This document shows positions 1 to 9,101 of a stretch of DNA of 14,308 nt, in pieces. This DNA is from Euperipatoides rowelli. Lineage: Eukaryota; Onychophora; Udeonychophora; Euonychophora; Peripatopsidae. The position numbers were made by a program, and so were the translations under genes. Every line of letters begins with the position of its first letter. Position 1 is the first letter of the stretch. A model generated the notes under the pieces. The model ran no database searches. It saw only the letters and a list, made by a program, of their open reading frames with translations, and was not told where the DNA came from. The stretch lies in assembly GCA_003024985.2 (NCBI GenBank), contig PXIH01S0001299.1, one strand, 5' to 3'.

Positions 1-910
1 AAAGCAAGAAAAACTATTGTAACTTATGTATTTAATTTTTAGATAAACTTTATTATACTGATGTTATTGGTGAAGGTCATTAAACATTAAAATTAGTCTT
101 TTTTTTTCAGGATCTAGCTCATTTTTTTCAGGAGCCATGGCTCCCAGGCTCCTTGAATTAACACACCCCTGAGTATATGTATATATTTGTCTATATAGTT
201 AGTTATCAATGACTAAAGTTATTTTTTTGTTCTGATGTACAGATGCTTTGCCAAATGATTTATTACAAAATTTAAGTTAAAATTAAAAAAAAAAGGGATA
301 AAATGGTGTTGTGCTTAATATTATTCAAGTCATATTTCAGTGTACGTCAGTTTAAATGTTCTCTATGGATGATATTTTCAATGCTTATCCTATATATGGG
401 AAAGTTTTTTCTTATAAAATGCATAAGTTATTATAACTTTATTTAATTTATTTATTAATGGTTTAGTTTATTAAATATTTAAAATGCACATCACAAAAAT
501 TTACATATGTAGATTTTAGCCCATTCAAGGATATAAATCCACTTAGAAATAAAATACAATAAACTTAAGGAAACAAAAGAAAATGCTAAAAATTATCAGA
601 GACTTATGATAAAAATAAAAAAACATTATACTTAGAAGTCTAATTTAGTTAAATTATGAAGTCATATTAATCTGCATGGACATTAAATTCTGATTATTAA
701 TAGACCTAATCATAGATGGAATGGGCAAATTTATGTCTCTATTAGTTCTAGATTCAGGAAAAAACGTGTAGAGAACTATTTCTTGTAGTTTTGCCAGAAA
801 TATGATGATGAGTCTGAGTAAGATACTCAGGGAATATAGTGAAGAAACTATTTGAAAATTTTATAAATAAATCATTCCTTCTATTTAAAAGGGATTTAGT
901 TTTCATAATG
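1..910. other. AT-rich non-coding DNA
   Basis: No open reading frame or exon-like segment could be supported on either strand. The stretch is dominated by A/T homopolymers and short AT words. The only distinct structure is the small G/C-rich repeat fragment near 107-172, listed separately. It ends at the TTAA that marks the left border of the piggyBac-like element. Confidence 0.6.
107..172. repeat. Fragment of a dispersed repeat with a 14-bp palindrome
   Basis: A GC-rich island in AT-rich DNA. It holds the perfect palindrome GGAGCCATGGCTCC at 131-144 and ends in ACACACCCCTG. That ending resembles the ATACACCCTTG end of the repeat at 1895-2268. I infer a truncated end of a related dispersed element. 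No target duplication or second end was found. Confidence 0.35.
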
Positions 911-1880
911 TTAACCTTCCGTTGGGCACGATCGTGTTTCTGGAATAACAGGGCACAGTGTATCAGAATGATATCATTTTAATTATTTAATTTAATGGAG
1001 GAAAGACCACGTCGTCATTTTTTTTGCATGTAATTAAAATTATTTTTTATTAGAGAAGATGGTAATGCCGACCGATTGCAATTTCTGCCTTGGATGGCGT
1101 TTTCATGGTCAATTATATGTATATTACTGTTGAAGTTAAGAAATGACATTTCTTAACTCCAACAGTAATGTGCATATAATAGACCTTGAAAACGCCATCC
1201 AATGCAGAAATTGCAATCGGTCGGCATTCCCATATTCTCTAATAAAAAATAATTCTAATTACATGCAAAAAAAATGATGTTGGGGTCTTTCCTACTACTC
1301 TTTATATTTGCATAAGTAGCCTAGTGGATATCTTTAATTTAATGGATTTTTTTTTTTTAATAAAAAGGCACTTAATAACAACTTTATAAATGATATTTGA
1401 TAATAATAACATTTTATTAAGTAAGTATATACGGTATATATATATTTTTTTTTACAAAAATACAACAAAACAGAAAGAAAAAAAAGTTAGAAAAAAAATA
1501 TTGTTTAGTTCTAAAGATAATTTTGGGCGAATGTTTTATAATATATTTAATACCTATAATATATTAAACTTAGGTGAAAAGTTTAATAAGATCTATTCTT
1601 TTGTAAACAAATGTTTTTATGAAAATTATGAAAAAAATAAAATATATTTGTATAATTATAAAAGTTGTAGCAGCAATGGACGCAGTGTATCAAATTGAAC
1701 AAAATTGACCTCACTGACCTTGGGGACTTTCAGTCGAAACTTTTCTCAATCTATCAAAGGAAGAGATCAAAATATTAAGCTACTGAATGGTAGGGGTTTC
1801 TAAGTACTATAATTAAGCTGCATTTGACAAAAAAAGAGTATTAATATCAATTTGATCAGCCGCGCCCGACGGAAGGTTAA
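911..1880. mobile_element. piggyBac-like non-autonomous element with TTAA target duplication
   Basis: Both ends are visible. TTAA at 911-914 is followed by CCTTCCGTTGGGCACG, and the right end is its inverse, CGCGCCCGACGGAAGG, ending at 1876 and followed by TTAA at 1877-1880. The terminal inverted repeats match at 14 of 16 positions. Both differences are CpG-to-TpG or CpG-to-CpA transitions, as expected from decay of methylated CpG. Exact TTAA duplication and ends beginning CC are hallmarks of the piggyBac superfamily. The 962-bp body contains no DDD transposase. An AT-rich open frame of 102 codons at 1390-1698 is low in complexity and resembles no protein I know. The copy is therefore non-autonomous and would depend on transposase from elsewhere. 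Its interior holds a long foldback (997-1295). Confidence 0.8.
997..1295. repeat. Long foldback (inverted repeat) inside the piggyBac-like element
   Basis: The arms 997-1145 and 1147-1295 are reverse complements with a single unpaired base at 1146. They align without gaps from GGAAAGACC (1000-1008) to GGTCTTTCC (1284-1292). I count about 13 mismatches in about 149 positions. The apex GTTAAGAAATG / CATTTCTTAAC is perfect. If transcribed, the RNA would form an essentially loopless hairpin. A 14-bp direct repeat TTTAATTTAATGGA flanks the structure at 986-999 and 1333-1346, so the foldback could itself be an insertion of 333 bp into the piggyBac copy. Confidence 0.85.
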
Positions 1881-1894
1881 GAGAGTTCTGGTCA

Positions 1895-2268
1895 TTGGCA
1901 TAGCCAGAAAATTATTTTAGGGGAGTGTCTGTGTTGCATATTTTTGATAAGCTTTTTTTTTGTTGACTAGTCGTTTTGTCGCCTTTCTGTCTAATTTGTT
2001 AAGCTTTTTTTTCTTCTTTTTGGTTGCCTTTCTGTCTGATTTCAAATTTTCTCCAGTGAATTTCCTCATGAAAGACACACTTGTTCTATTGTAGGACCTA
2101 TTCGCTACCACAAGGGAAAAATTCATTAGGCCATTACAGGAGCAAAAAAAAAAAGTTAATAATTTTTTTTTTTCAACTTTTTTTAAAAAAAAAATATTAA
2201 AAAAAAATAATAAAAATTGGGGGAGGGGTGTCCAGACCCCCTAGACACCCTCCTAAATACACCCTTGG
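1895..2268. mobile_element. Dispersed repeat with GGCRTAGCCAG-type ends and G-rich subtermini
   Basis: The left end TTGGCATAGCCAGAAAATT leads into AGGGGAGTGTCT. Read inversely, the right end gives CCAAGGGTGTATTTAGGAGG leading into GTGTCTAGGGGG. The two ends are thus degenerate inverted repeats with the same G-rich subterminal pattern. Between them are T-rich and A-rich tracts and a short tandem repeat. An AT/lysine-rich minus-strand frame at 1917-2126 arises from the A-rich tandem repeat and is not regarded as a gene. The element sits 14 bp from the piggyBac border and abuts the truncated LINE. I infer a MITE-like element; the superfamily is unknown. Confidence 0.5.
1949..2042. repeat. Two-copy tandem repeat of about 45-52 bp
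   Basis: Two units each begin AAGCTTTTTTTT and end GCCTTTCTGTCTRATTT, at 1949-2000 and 2001-2042. In the minus strand this yields a repeated lysine-rich pseudo-peptide, DRKATK followed by lysines, which explains the open frame across it. It is internal to the repeat at 1895-2268. Confidence 0.6.
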
Positions 2269-3123
2269 TTTTGAGAACCCATAATGAATTTTAGAAATCT
2301 TTTTTGAACAGATTCTAAATCACATATTTGAGATTGATTTAACATAGAATTCCCTACAGGCAAACAATATTCTAGGACAGGTCTAATAAAGGCCATAGAA
2401 ATCATCCACAAAATTGCTACATCAGCATTTAATCTTTTTAATTTATATAACAAAAATAGTCTGCTATAAGCTTTTTTTATCATACTATCCTCCTGAAGTC
2501 CCATTTTATGTTAGATTGGATAAACACACCAATAATTTTTATACTTTCAGATTGACAGATAAGATTTCCATCGAGATATAATGGAAATTCATTAACGTTT
2601 CTACTTGTCATGTGACTCATGATACCACATTTATTATAATTTATTGGGAGGCATAAGCTTAAAGAATTTTAGCTACTATATTAGCCATGTTTTGATGAGA
2701 TAAGGCATTATTATTGTTAACAATATGGTAAGATCATAATGAATTTAAGGCAAAAATCTATCTCACAAGTAATTTCATTTATAAGAATATCAAAAATTAA
2801 ACCACCTAGTACCCTAGTACACTACCTTGAGATACACATTCACCACTTGTATAGGCAAAGCTGACAATATTATTTTCATTAGATCTAGAACAATATACTT
2901 TTTCTGAAAGAAACGATGCTATCCATCTTACAACAGAACCAGGAGGATCTGTTTTTAAAAATTCAGTTACAAATTTTAAATGGTTTAAATTGTCAAATGC
3001 TTTTCCAAAGTCTGTCATCAATGTAAGTTATTTAACCATATTTATATTCTTACGTTCCAATGCATTAACAGTTCTATCAATATATAAAGTAAGGTACTGT
3101 GCTGTAGATAATGAAATACGTAA
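2253..3123 (-). pseudogene. Degenerate non-LTR retrotransposon (CR1/L2/Jockey-like) reverse transcriptase fragment
   Basis: Three collinear pieces of a LINE ORF2 lie on the minus strand. Near 3030-3115 is STAQYLTLYIDRTVNALE, typical of the segment before motif A. At 2806-3021 come DFGKAFDNLNH (the DFSKAFD motif A region), a PGSVVRWIASFLSEK stretch and VSQGSVLG (the VPQGSVLG motif). After a frameshift, GLIFDILINEI resembles GPLLFLIFINDI. At 2253-2504, KKAYSRLFLLYKLKR, FIRPVLEYCLPV and LESVQKRFLKFIMG match the C-terminal connection domain. Several stops and frameshifts break the reading, and the YADD catalytic box is not recognisable (the region near 2730 has decayed). The N-terminal endonuclease and the last residues are missing. 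The downstream end stops at the repeat at 2268. It is a dead 5'-truncated copy; the exact clade is uncertain. Confidence 0.85.
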
Positions 3124-3900
3124 CTATAATGAAAATTATAATCATAATAAAAAATGAAAAATTATTAGTGGAATAAACATTTATTTATTTGAGATATAAA
3201 TAATTTGTTCAGCTTAATAAATCAGTTTATTTATTAGAAATAAATGCACAATATAACATATAAGAGATTAGAAAACGTCCCTTTGTTAGAAATTTTAGCA
3301 AAAGAGATTATAAAAGTATGCAATACAAGGGAAAATAAAATGAAACTCTAATGAAAATTATAAATTCATAATAAATACTCGAGATGCAAAAATTTGTTCA
3401 GTTAAGTTTGTTTCAAATTTACCTGCATATCAATGAATAAGTCGTCACATAACAGTCAAAATAAGCATTTTGATTTTAACTATCTGGCTGTACTGATAAT
3501 TTTTATTTCCGAAAAATGAAATCATATACTGTAACATGATTATTTTTCCAAATTCCTTTATAAGGGGATTTTCAATTTACTGTAGTAACAGGATTAAATA
3601 AGACTAGGCTAGCAACAAATGACATTCTCTGAAAGCTTGCTTTTTGTTTTAAAAATTGTTGAAAAATAAAGAAATGATCTAAATTTTCGAAAATGTCTTC
3701 CTACACACAGAAATTATAATGATGATTATTAATGTAAGAATTCTAGTAGTCAAAATCTCAGTAGTAAGTTATGGAGAGCAAAATCTTTGAAATGAAGCTT
3801 ATAGGATGATTACATCCTTATAATCAGGCAAACATTTAATTGCTAAATTAAAAAATTACCAATCTTTTTAATATTATCAGTATAGATTGGTATAAATAAA
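3124..3900. other. AT-rich non-coding DNA
   Basis: No exon-like frame or recognisable repeat end was seen on either strand. The content is AT-rich with frequent TACTGTA words (near 3533 and 3583). Confidence 0.5.
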
Positions 3901-4060
3901 ACCTGGCTTGAAAGACCACCCTTATGCCATGAAATAACGGTCTCTCCAAAGAAAACCTGTCTTGAAAGACCACATTTGATAGTGAAATATTGATTATTCA
4001 AAGCAGGTGATCTCAAAAAAAATCCTTACATCATTAAATAGTGCTCTATCAAAACCAAAG
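3901..4060. repeat. Tandem repeat, about 50-54 bp, three degenerate units
   Basis: Unit 1 (3901-3954) and unit 2 (3955-4004) share ACCTGKCTTGAAAGACCAC followed by a decayed middle and a terminal TCCAAAG or TTCAAAG. Unit 3 (4005-4060) keeps only AGGTGATCTCAAAA and an end in ACCAAAG. In the reverse sense the core reads GTGGTCTTTCAAGACAGGTT, a word type I associate with repeats in other invertebrate genomes, though I cannot name the family. No open frame is associated. Confidence 0.6.
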
Positions 4061-4720
4061 TTTTGTCTACAAAAAAAAAATTAAATATTACATTTTTAGC
4101 ACACCAGTTTAAATAACCTTTTTTAATATTAATTTTGTATGCATACAAGTTACTTACTGAATTTCTGTAAATAAATTAGTATAATACAGTAGTACATATA
4201 GGAAATGTATATATTTTCTAAGCTATATGCCTTATACATTACCACCAGTGTAACCATATATTGATACAGTATTTGATAATGGTGGCACAAATGATTTTCT
4301 CTTTATCATGTGAATAGAGGGCGCTCATCCCCATGAATTATTTAAATGAACTGACATGTTCAGTAACAAGCCAGCACTACTAAGGCACCTTCTACTAAGA
4401 AGCCTATGCTTTAACGTGGCCGATTGCATTTAAGTTATTACAACATTAAGGCTACATATTTAATACATCTTAATTATAAAAACTAATTATAAATCTGTTC
4501 ATTAATGAAATTAGTCAAATGGACAAATCAACGAAATACTGTATATTTTAGTAGTGGGATATTTTTCTCTAAACTTGTGGTCTGGTTGAGTTTGCAACAG
4601 AAAGTATTTTAGAATTTCATTGGAAATAAATTCACCAAGTGTTTCTAATATTTATAAACATTCATTATGAATTTATACGGCAAATGAACATGAATTACAA
4701 GTTTCAATATTGCTGATCAT
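4061..4720. other. AT-rich non-coding DNA
   Basis: Nothing codes here as far as I can see. Local GC rises slightly near 4310-4430 without a recognisable frame. A short imperfect inverted pair, ATTACCACC and AATGGTGG, lies near 4238-4287. Confidence 0.5.
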
Positions 4721-4722
4721 AT

Positions 4723-4753
<31 letters not shown>

Positions 4754-4804
4754 CTGATATAACGGTCCTTCACTCTCCAAGTGCTCCTCCAGGACCCAAG
4801 TCAA
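4721..4804 (-). mobile_element. Probable 3' tail of a truncated non-LTR retroposon, with (TAAA)n
   Basis: On the minus strand the sequence runs GACTTGGGTCCTGGAGGAGC, continues to GACCGTTATATCAG and then passes into (TAAA)n covering 4721-4754. A unique segment ending in GTTATATCAG plus a tetranucleotide A-rich tail is the form of LINE or SINE 3' ends, especially I/Nimb-like ones, in arthropods. Only about 50 bp of body is distinguishable, so 5' truncation is severe. It could instead be a chance microsatellite next to a GC-richer patch. Confidence 0.4.
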
Positions 4805-5620
4805 AGTTAGAATGGATTAGTCCCAACAAAAAACAACAAGTAAAAATACAATTTAAAAATAAGATACTCTTAAATAAAANTGTTCAAATTCGAAATATTA
4901 AATTTTTTTAAGATAGTCTAAAAATCTATGTCTGAAAAACCTACTTTTTTAGTGAAAGTTTTAATCATTTTCAAATAGGTTTGTAATTCATGAATTTTCT
5001 CTTATACTGTACATCAGAAACAGCAAGTATATTTATAATTTTTGCTTAACTATGAGAACATTCCTAGTCAGCAATAATAAAGCTATTTTATACATTCTTC
5101 TATAACATAAAATAGTAGAAATGTCTGTATATTGGTAAGGTTTTTGAAAATTAGGATAAAAGGAGCTCCGAAATTTGCTGGCCAACTGTATAACAAACTC
5201 CAGAATTCCCATTACACCAGAAAAATCCTGAAATATATTTTTAGAATTTGTAGCCACTGGGTGGATTCTTTCGCTAGTATTTCATATATTGCTATGAATA
5301 TTCCTTGATTTTGCACTTGATTACTAGGTATTTAATAATGAAATTTTAAATTTTTTTTTAATTTTAGTTAAAAAAGAGACAAGGCAATTTACAGTATATT
5401 GACATGAAAAAGGTTCAGAAGTCATTCAATTTGCAAAACATTAAAACCTGTTTCTGACATCAAAGTAAAAAAAAAATAAAATTCAGTTAAAATTTGTTTC
5501 TAACTTTAAGAAAATGGGTTCCTAAATTGTTATAGAAAAAATTGCATTATTCCTGAACAGGAAAAGAACTGTGACAGATTTCTTTTTTTTCTATTTGGTT
5601 TTGGTTATTGGATTTCTTAC
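4805..5620. other. Non-coding DNA, probably intron downstream of the SLC35B3 exon
   Basis: If the exon at 5621-5718 belongs to an intact gene, this is intron on its 3' side. I searched the minus strand for the expected next segment (a VLYSYSIG-type transmembrane helix) and did not find it. A minus-strand open frame of 74 codons at 5033-5257 has fairly even composition but no recognised homology. The base at 4880 is undetermined (n). Confidence 0.45.
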
Positions 5621-5718
5621 CATTTCAACATTTGAGCTACCATGTACTTTCATGTTTTTTTCTTGCATGTTACCAATAATTGCATCAGCTACCAGAGCTA
5701 AAGAGATCATTACAATAC
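5621..5718 (-). CDS. SLC35B3: Internal exon of SLC35B3 (PAPS transporter 2)
   Basis: SLC35B3 moves the sulfate donor PAPS from cytosol into the Golgi lumen in exchange for nucleotide, feeding sulfotransferases of glycans and proteins. The minus strand reads a pyrimidine-poor TTTATTTTATAG acceptor, a 98-nt exon, then the donor GTAAGA. The exon has two bases completing a glycine codon and 32 full codons, ending exactly after ATG at the donor. It includes ISLALVADAIIGNMQEK and ends SSNVEM. Vertebrate SLC35B3 as I recall it reads GVVLISLALCADAVIGNVQEKAMK with NSEM at the end, so identity is high over the whole exon. The segment covers a transmembrane helix and the following loop in the middle of the ten-helix drug/metabolite transporter fold. 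The splice phases fit. No other exon of the gene was recognised, so neighbours are distant, missing or overlooked. A lone retained fragment is possible but the clean splice sites argue against it. Confidence 0.88.
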
Positions 5719-6242
5719 CTATAAAATAAATTTTTTTTATTTTAATGATTATAAACAATATTCAGGTAATTTTAAAATATAAGTGAAAATAAAGAAAGAC
5801 AAAAGAAATTATGATTCAATGTTTATGTAAATAACAATCAACATAACAGATGAAAAAAAAAGAGATATACTTTTTTTTTTAAATTTTAGGACAAAGTAAT
5901 TTGCCAAAATAAGAAGTTCATATTCAACAATTTTATTAAGATACAAAATAAATTTGTATTTGCCCAATAAAATGTATTATACAGTACTTTCTTATTTATA
6001 TAGGCTATAATCTCCTTTACCCTGTAATTTAATTTACTATATTTAGGCTATACTTCTCTATAAAAGTAGGCTATATTAAGATATTTTTCCAAAGGAGGAG
6101 AATAATCCTAAAGTGATAAAAGAGGTTAGGATATGGGAATAGCAGTAGTTCGGGTGCCAAAGCTAAAAACTTGTGATATGGAGAGTTTTTATTATTATTT
6201 TCTGTTTTGTTTTAAGATGTAAGTGAAGGGTCCACTTGATTT

Positions 6243-6656
6243 TACTTTGTCAGCTTGAGAAAATTGAATATTCCAAGATGGTGTCTAACATAGGACACAT
6301 AAAATGAAAAATATTAAAATGGAAAAGTAATTACCGGTATATATATGATGTAATTACAGTTATAAACCATTTAAAAATGGCATTATTTGTATTATAAACT
6401 GAATATTTTTTTATTTTTATTAGCTTATCTGTTTTTCAATTACTGTATTACGGTATATACATTTTGACTTTTGAGTAGAAAAAGTTTTACCTTTTTTTTT
6501 AAATTTTATACAGAGTGAATTGTTGAACTCCTTCACCAAAAAAATTTATAAAATGCTAGGCCGCACATTTAAATTGAGTCATTATATCAATATGAATTTC
6601 TTGGCGGCCATGCTGGATGTCATCTTAAATATTTAAATTTTCTCAAGAGTGACAAA
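6243..6656. repeat. Imperfect inverted repeat, arms about 50 bp
   Basis: ACTTTGTCAGCTTGAGAAAA followed by TTGAATATTCCAAGATG (6243-6280) recurs inverted near 6622-6656, whose complement reads ACTTTGTCACTCTTGAGAAA followed by ATTTAAATATTTAAGATG. The similarity continues weakly toward the GGCGGCCATGCTGGATG segment at 6604-6620. Arms about 340 bp apart suggest an old MITE-like element or two oppositely inserted copies of one repeat. No target duplication was identified. Confidence 0.5.
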
Positions 6657-6671
6657 GTGGCATTAAGTGAA

Positions 6672-6701
6672 TTTGATATCCACATAAGCTTAGATATCAA
6701 A
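6672..6701. repeat. Perfect 9-bp inverted repeat
   Basis: TTTGATATC (6672-6680) and GATATCAAA (6693-6701) are separated by 12 bases. Such a stem is not rare in AT-rich DNA; no function is claimed. Confidence 0.6.
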
Positions 6702-8892
6702 ATCAGTCATAAACTTTCTCCATCAGACAAAGCAAGGTTACTTAGATATTTAGTGTTGGACACCTAGATTACAGGGTTTTTTTTCATATGAATGTAAATA
6801 AAAGTCGTCACAAGTATTTTAATTTTTAATTATAAAAAGGCAATAATCCTCTAATTTGCTTACTTAAATTTTATATAATCATTGATATTTATATTCAAAC
6901 TGATTCCCAGTAAAAATCAATAATAATTTATAATAGCCTTTTAGTAAAAAAAAAAAGTAATTCTGCAAATCTTTTTTGATATTATACTAAGGGTAGTACA
7001 ATAAAACATGAAACTTGAAATGAACTATTTTTTTTAAATAGGTAATGCCTTCCTATTTTTCAGAGCCAGATGCCAAATTCATAAGTAGATATCCCCAGTC
7101 AATCAATATTTTTTTTCAGCTGATAAATTTAGAAAGCATCACCCAAATAAAAAAAAAAAAGATTCAAAGGATACTTTTGAAAACAAATTATTCAAACCCA
7201 CAAGCTCCAAAACATACTCCAAAAGTATGATACAATTTCTAAATTTAAACTACTGGTAAAGATAAACTTTATGGTGGAAATTTATGTTTAAGTTGTCATA
7301 GGAATTTTACAGTTTATTGACTTTTATTCTTAAAAGCATATATTATTAATAATTCATATTCTTAAACTTTATTAATAATAATAATGAACCGTTATTTTAA
7401 TAACTTTTTCAAGAAGTGATTTCTAAAAAACCTGCAAACCTGGAACAAGATAAAATTAAAATGTCATTAATTTAAAAACATTTCATGTTTTGTCGATAAC
7501 ATTTGTACTTTTAAAAAGAAGAATCACATCTTTAAAAATAGCATGTATTGAGTTACATTTTCCTGAAATCTTACAACAAAAACAATGTTGCAATGTGAAA
7601 ATTCAAGTGCCAATGGCAAAACATTCTGTTTTGGAATTTTGTTGTGAAAGATTTATCTCTTCTCTCAAGTTGCTACATTTGTAAGAAACTTAACTTATAT
7701 TCTCTAAAAAGAAAAATCTAAATATTAGGCTAATTATTTTAATTTTTGGCATTTTAATATTGCCATAACTGCTAGAATAGTATTTACAGTTTTTAATATA
7801 TTGCAAAGTGTAATATTTGGTGTAAACAAACATTTAAGTAACATTATAAATTTTCTTAGTTTCTCTCTATGCTTGCTAATTGTACATTAATGTTTTTCAT
7901 ATTTTATTAAAAATATAATAGTCGTTTTTTTGTGAAATATTAAATTATGGATCCATATTAGAAACAAAACTAATATTTATAGGTTTCTTCAAAGAAGGAT
8001 TTTCTTTCTATTTAGAGGATTTTTAGCCAATTTTTTAAAAAAATGTTTTAATTTCTTTTTACAGAATAGGAATTACTGTAGATGAAATATTTGAAAAATT
8101 ATTACATTCTCTATGATCATACATAGATTAGCGAGGTGTTGAACTTCTTTTTTTTAAAAATATATTATAAAAACTATTGTATATATATTCTAAAAATACC
8201 AGAAAAAGTTAAAGTGAATTTAATGTGATTAAAATAATTATGAACAAGATAAATTATTAACTTTTTTGTTTGTGTTTAGATTGCTTCCTTGTTGACATTT
8301 ATTTGTTTTACAATATCTTAGTTATAGAAAAAAAAAATTAATTAATTTCCAATAAGCTTCTAATTGTATAGCCCTATATATAAAAAAAAATCAAAACACT
8401 AGCCTATTTAGAATTCATTTCTAAGTTATTTGAAATAAATGAATTTTATGCTCAGCTCACAAATGACTTTTTATGTCCTTATGTCTATGGTTGGTATACA
8501 GTATATCTGGAAAAAGAACAAATCTCAATGTATTCTTAATGTTGCTATTGCTTGATCTAGAGCCTTTGCCTTATGACTTCTGATAATTGTATGAACTTGT
8601 GTCAGCTCATATGACCAAACATCCGGTATAAATCTGAGTCATTTATTACAAATTAAAATGAATTGACTAAAGGTTAATAGTGGGTTAAAGTTAACTATCG
8701 TTTGCTAAAATTGTATCAATAATAAATATTTACTTTCTAATATGAAGTCTATGTACAGTACATGTGCAGAGACTTATAACAGATTTCAAAATTGCTTTGA
8801 GGAAAGGCTTGTTTGTATAGTCAGATCATATGCACTAAATACAAAAGGTGCGACTGTTATAAACAAATTTAAACTTATTATAGTTTACTAGT

Positions 8893-8974
8893 TTAAAAGC
8901 CCGTCAAAAATGACGGACATTAATTTCTTCCTTTTTAGCTTGCTATACTTAAAAGCCCATCAAAAATGACGGAT
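8893..8974. repeat. Duplicated hairpin unit, CCGTCA-AAAA-TGACGG
   Basis: Two copies of TTAAAAGCCCRTCAAAAATG followed by ACGGA start at 8893 and 8950, 57 bp apart. In the first copy CCGTCA (8901-8906) and TGACGG (8911-8916) form a perfect 6-bp stem with an AAAA loop. The second copy has CCATCA, a single CpG-to-CpA change that weakens the stem. A short GC-rich hairpin like this recalls Helitron 3' ends, but the expected CTRR terminus after it is not present. The nature is undetermined. Confidence 0.65.
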
Positions 8975-9101
8975 ACAGCAACATCTATAGACAGAAAATA
9001 GAACGAATGTGATGATGGGGTGAGGGCGGGAGAAGTGTTTAAAATGTGATGTCACAATTGTTTAAAAAATAACAAAGTATGCGGTTATATTAACTTAAAT
9101 A
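8975..9101. other. Unique spacer between repeats
   Basis: Contains a GC-richer patch (TGAGGGCGGGAGAAGTG) and TGTGATGTCACA, a short near-palindrome. No gene or repeat end is supported. Confidence 0.4.

Larger units (their letters stand above)
5719..8892. other. Non-coding DNA, probably intron upstream of the SLC35B3 exon
   Basis: This long AT-rich stretch would be the intron 5' of the exon on the minus strand. I looked for codons of the preceding SLC35B3 segment (SLGLIWFTLADS, YLNYPTQVIFK) in reverse complement and found none. Two plus-strand open frames were considered: 7045-7230 after an AAATAG, and 7490-7684, the latter ending at a TTTGTAAG that could act as a donor. Neither resembles a known protein. 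Distinct structure is limited to the inverted repeat at 6243-6656 and the small inverted pair at 6672-6701. Confidence 0.45.

Noticed and set aside
1390-1698. 102-codon open frame in the piggyBac-like element
   Set aside because: It is dominated by Asn, Lys, Tyr and Ile from AT-rich DNA, lacks any transposase motif and crosses homopolymers. It fits chance.
1917-2126. Lysine-rich minus-strand open frame resembling a basic protein
   Set aside because: Its DRKATK-plus-lysine pattern is the direct product of an A-rich tandem repeat in a non-coding repeat element.
4023-4070. 37-nt minus-strand micro-exon with TTTTTTTTTTGTAG acceptor and GTAAGG donor
   Set aside because: The splice-like signals lie within the third unit of a tandem repeat and the peptide matches nothing expected, so they are probably coincidental.
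5033-5257. 74-codon minus-strand frame downstream of the SLC35B3 exon
   Set aside because: I tested whether it or other frames there match the next SLC35B3 segment. They do not, and no other family was recognised.
7045-7230. 61-codon plus-strand frame after an AAATAG
   Set aside because: It contains long A/T runs, has no recognised homology, and shows no convincing donor.
8893-8974. CRISPR-like direct repeats with a hairpin
   Set aside because: There are only two copies, with diverged flanks, in an animal genome.
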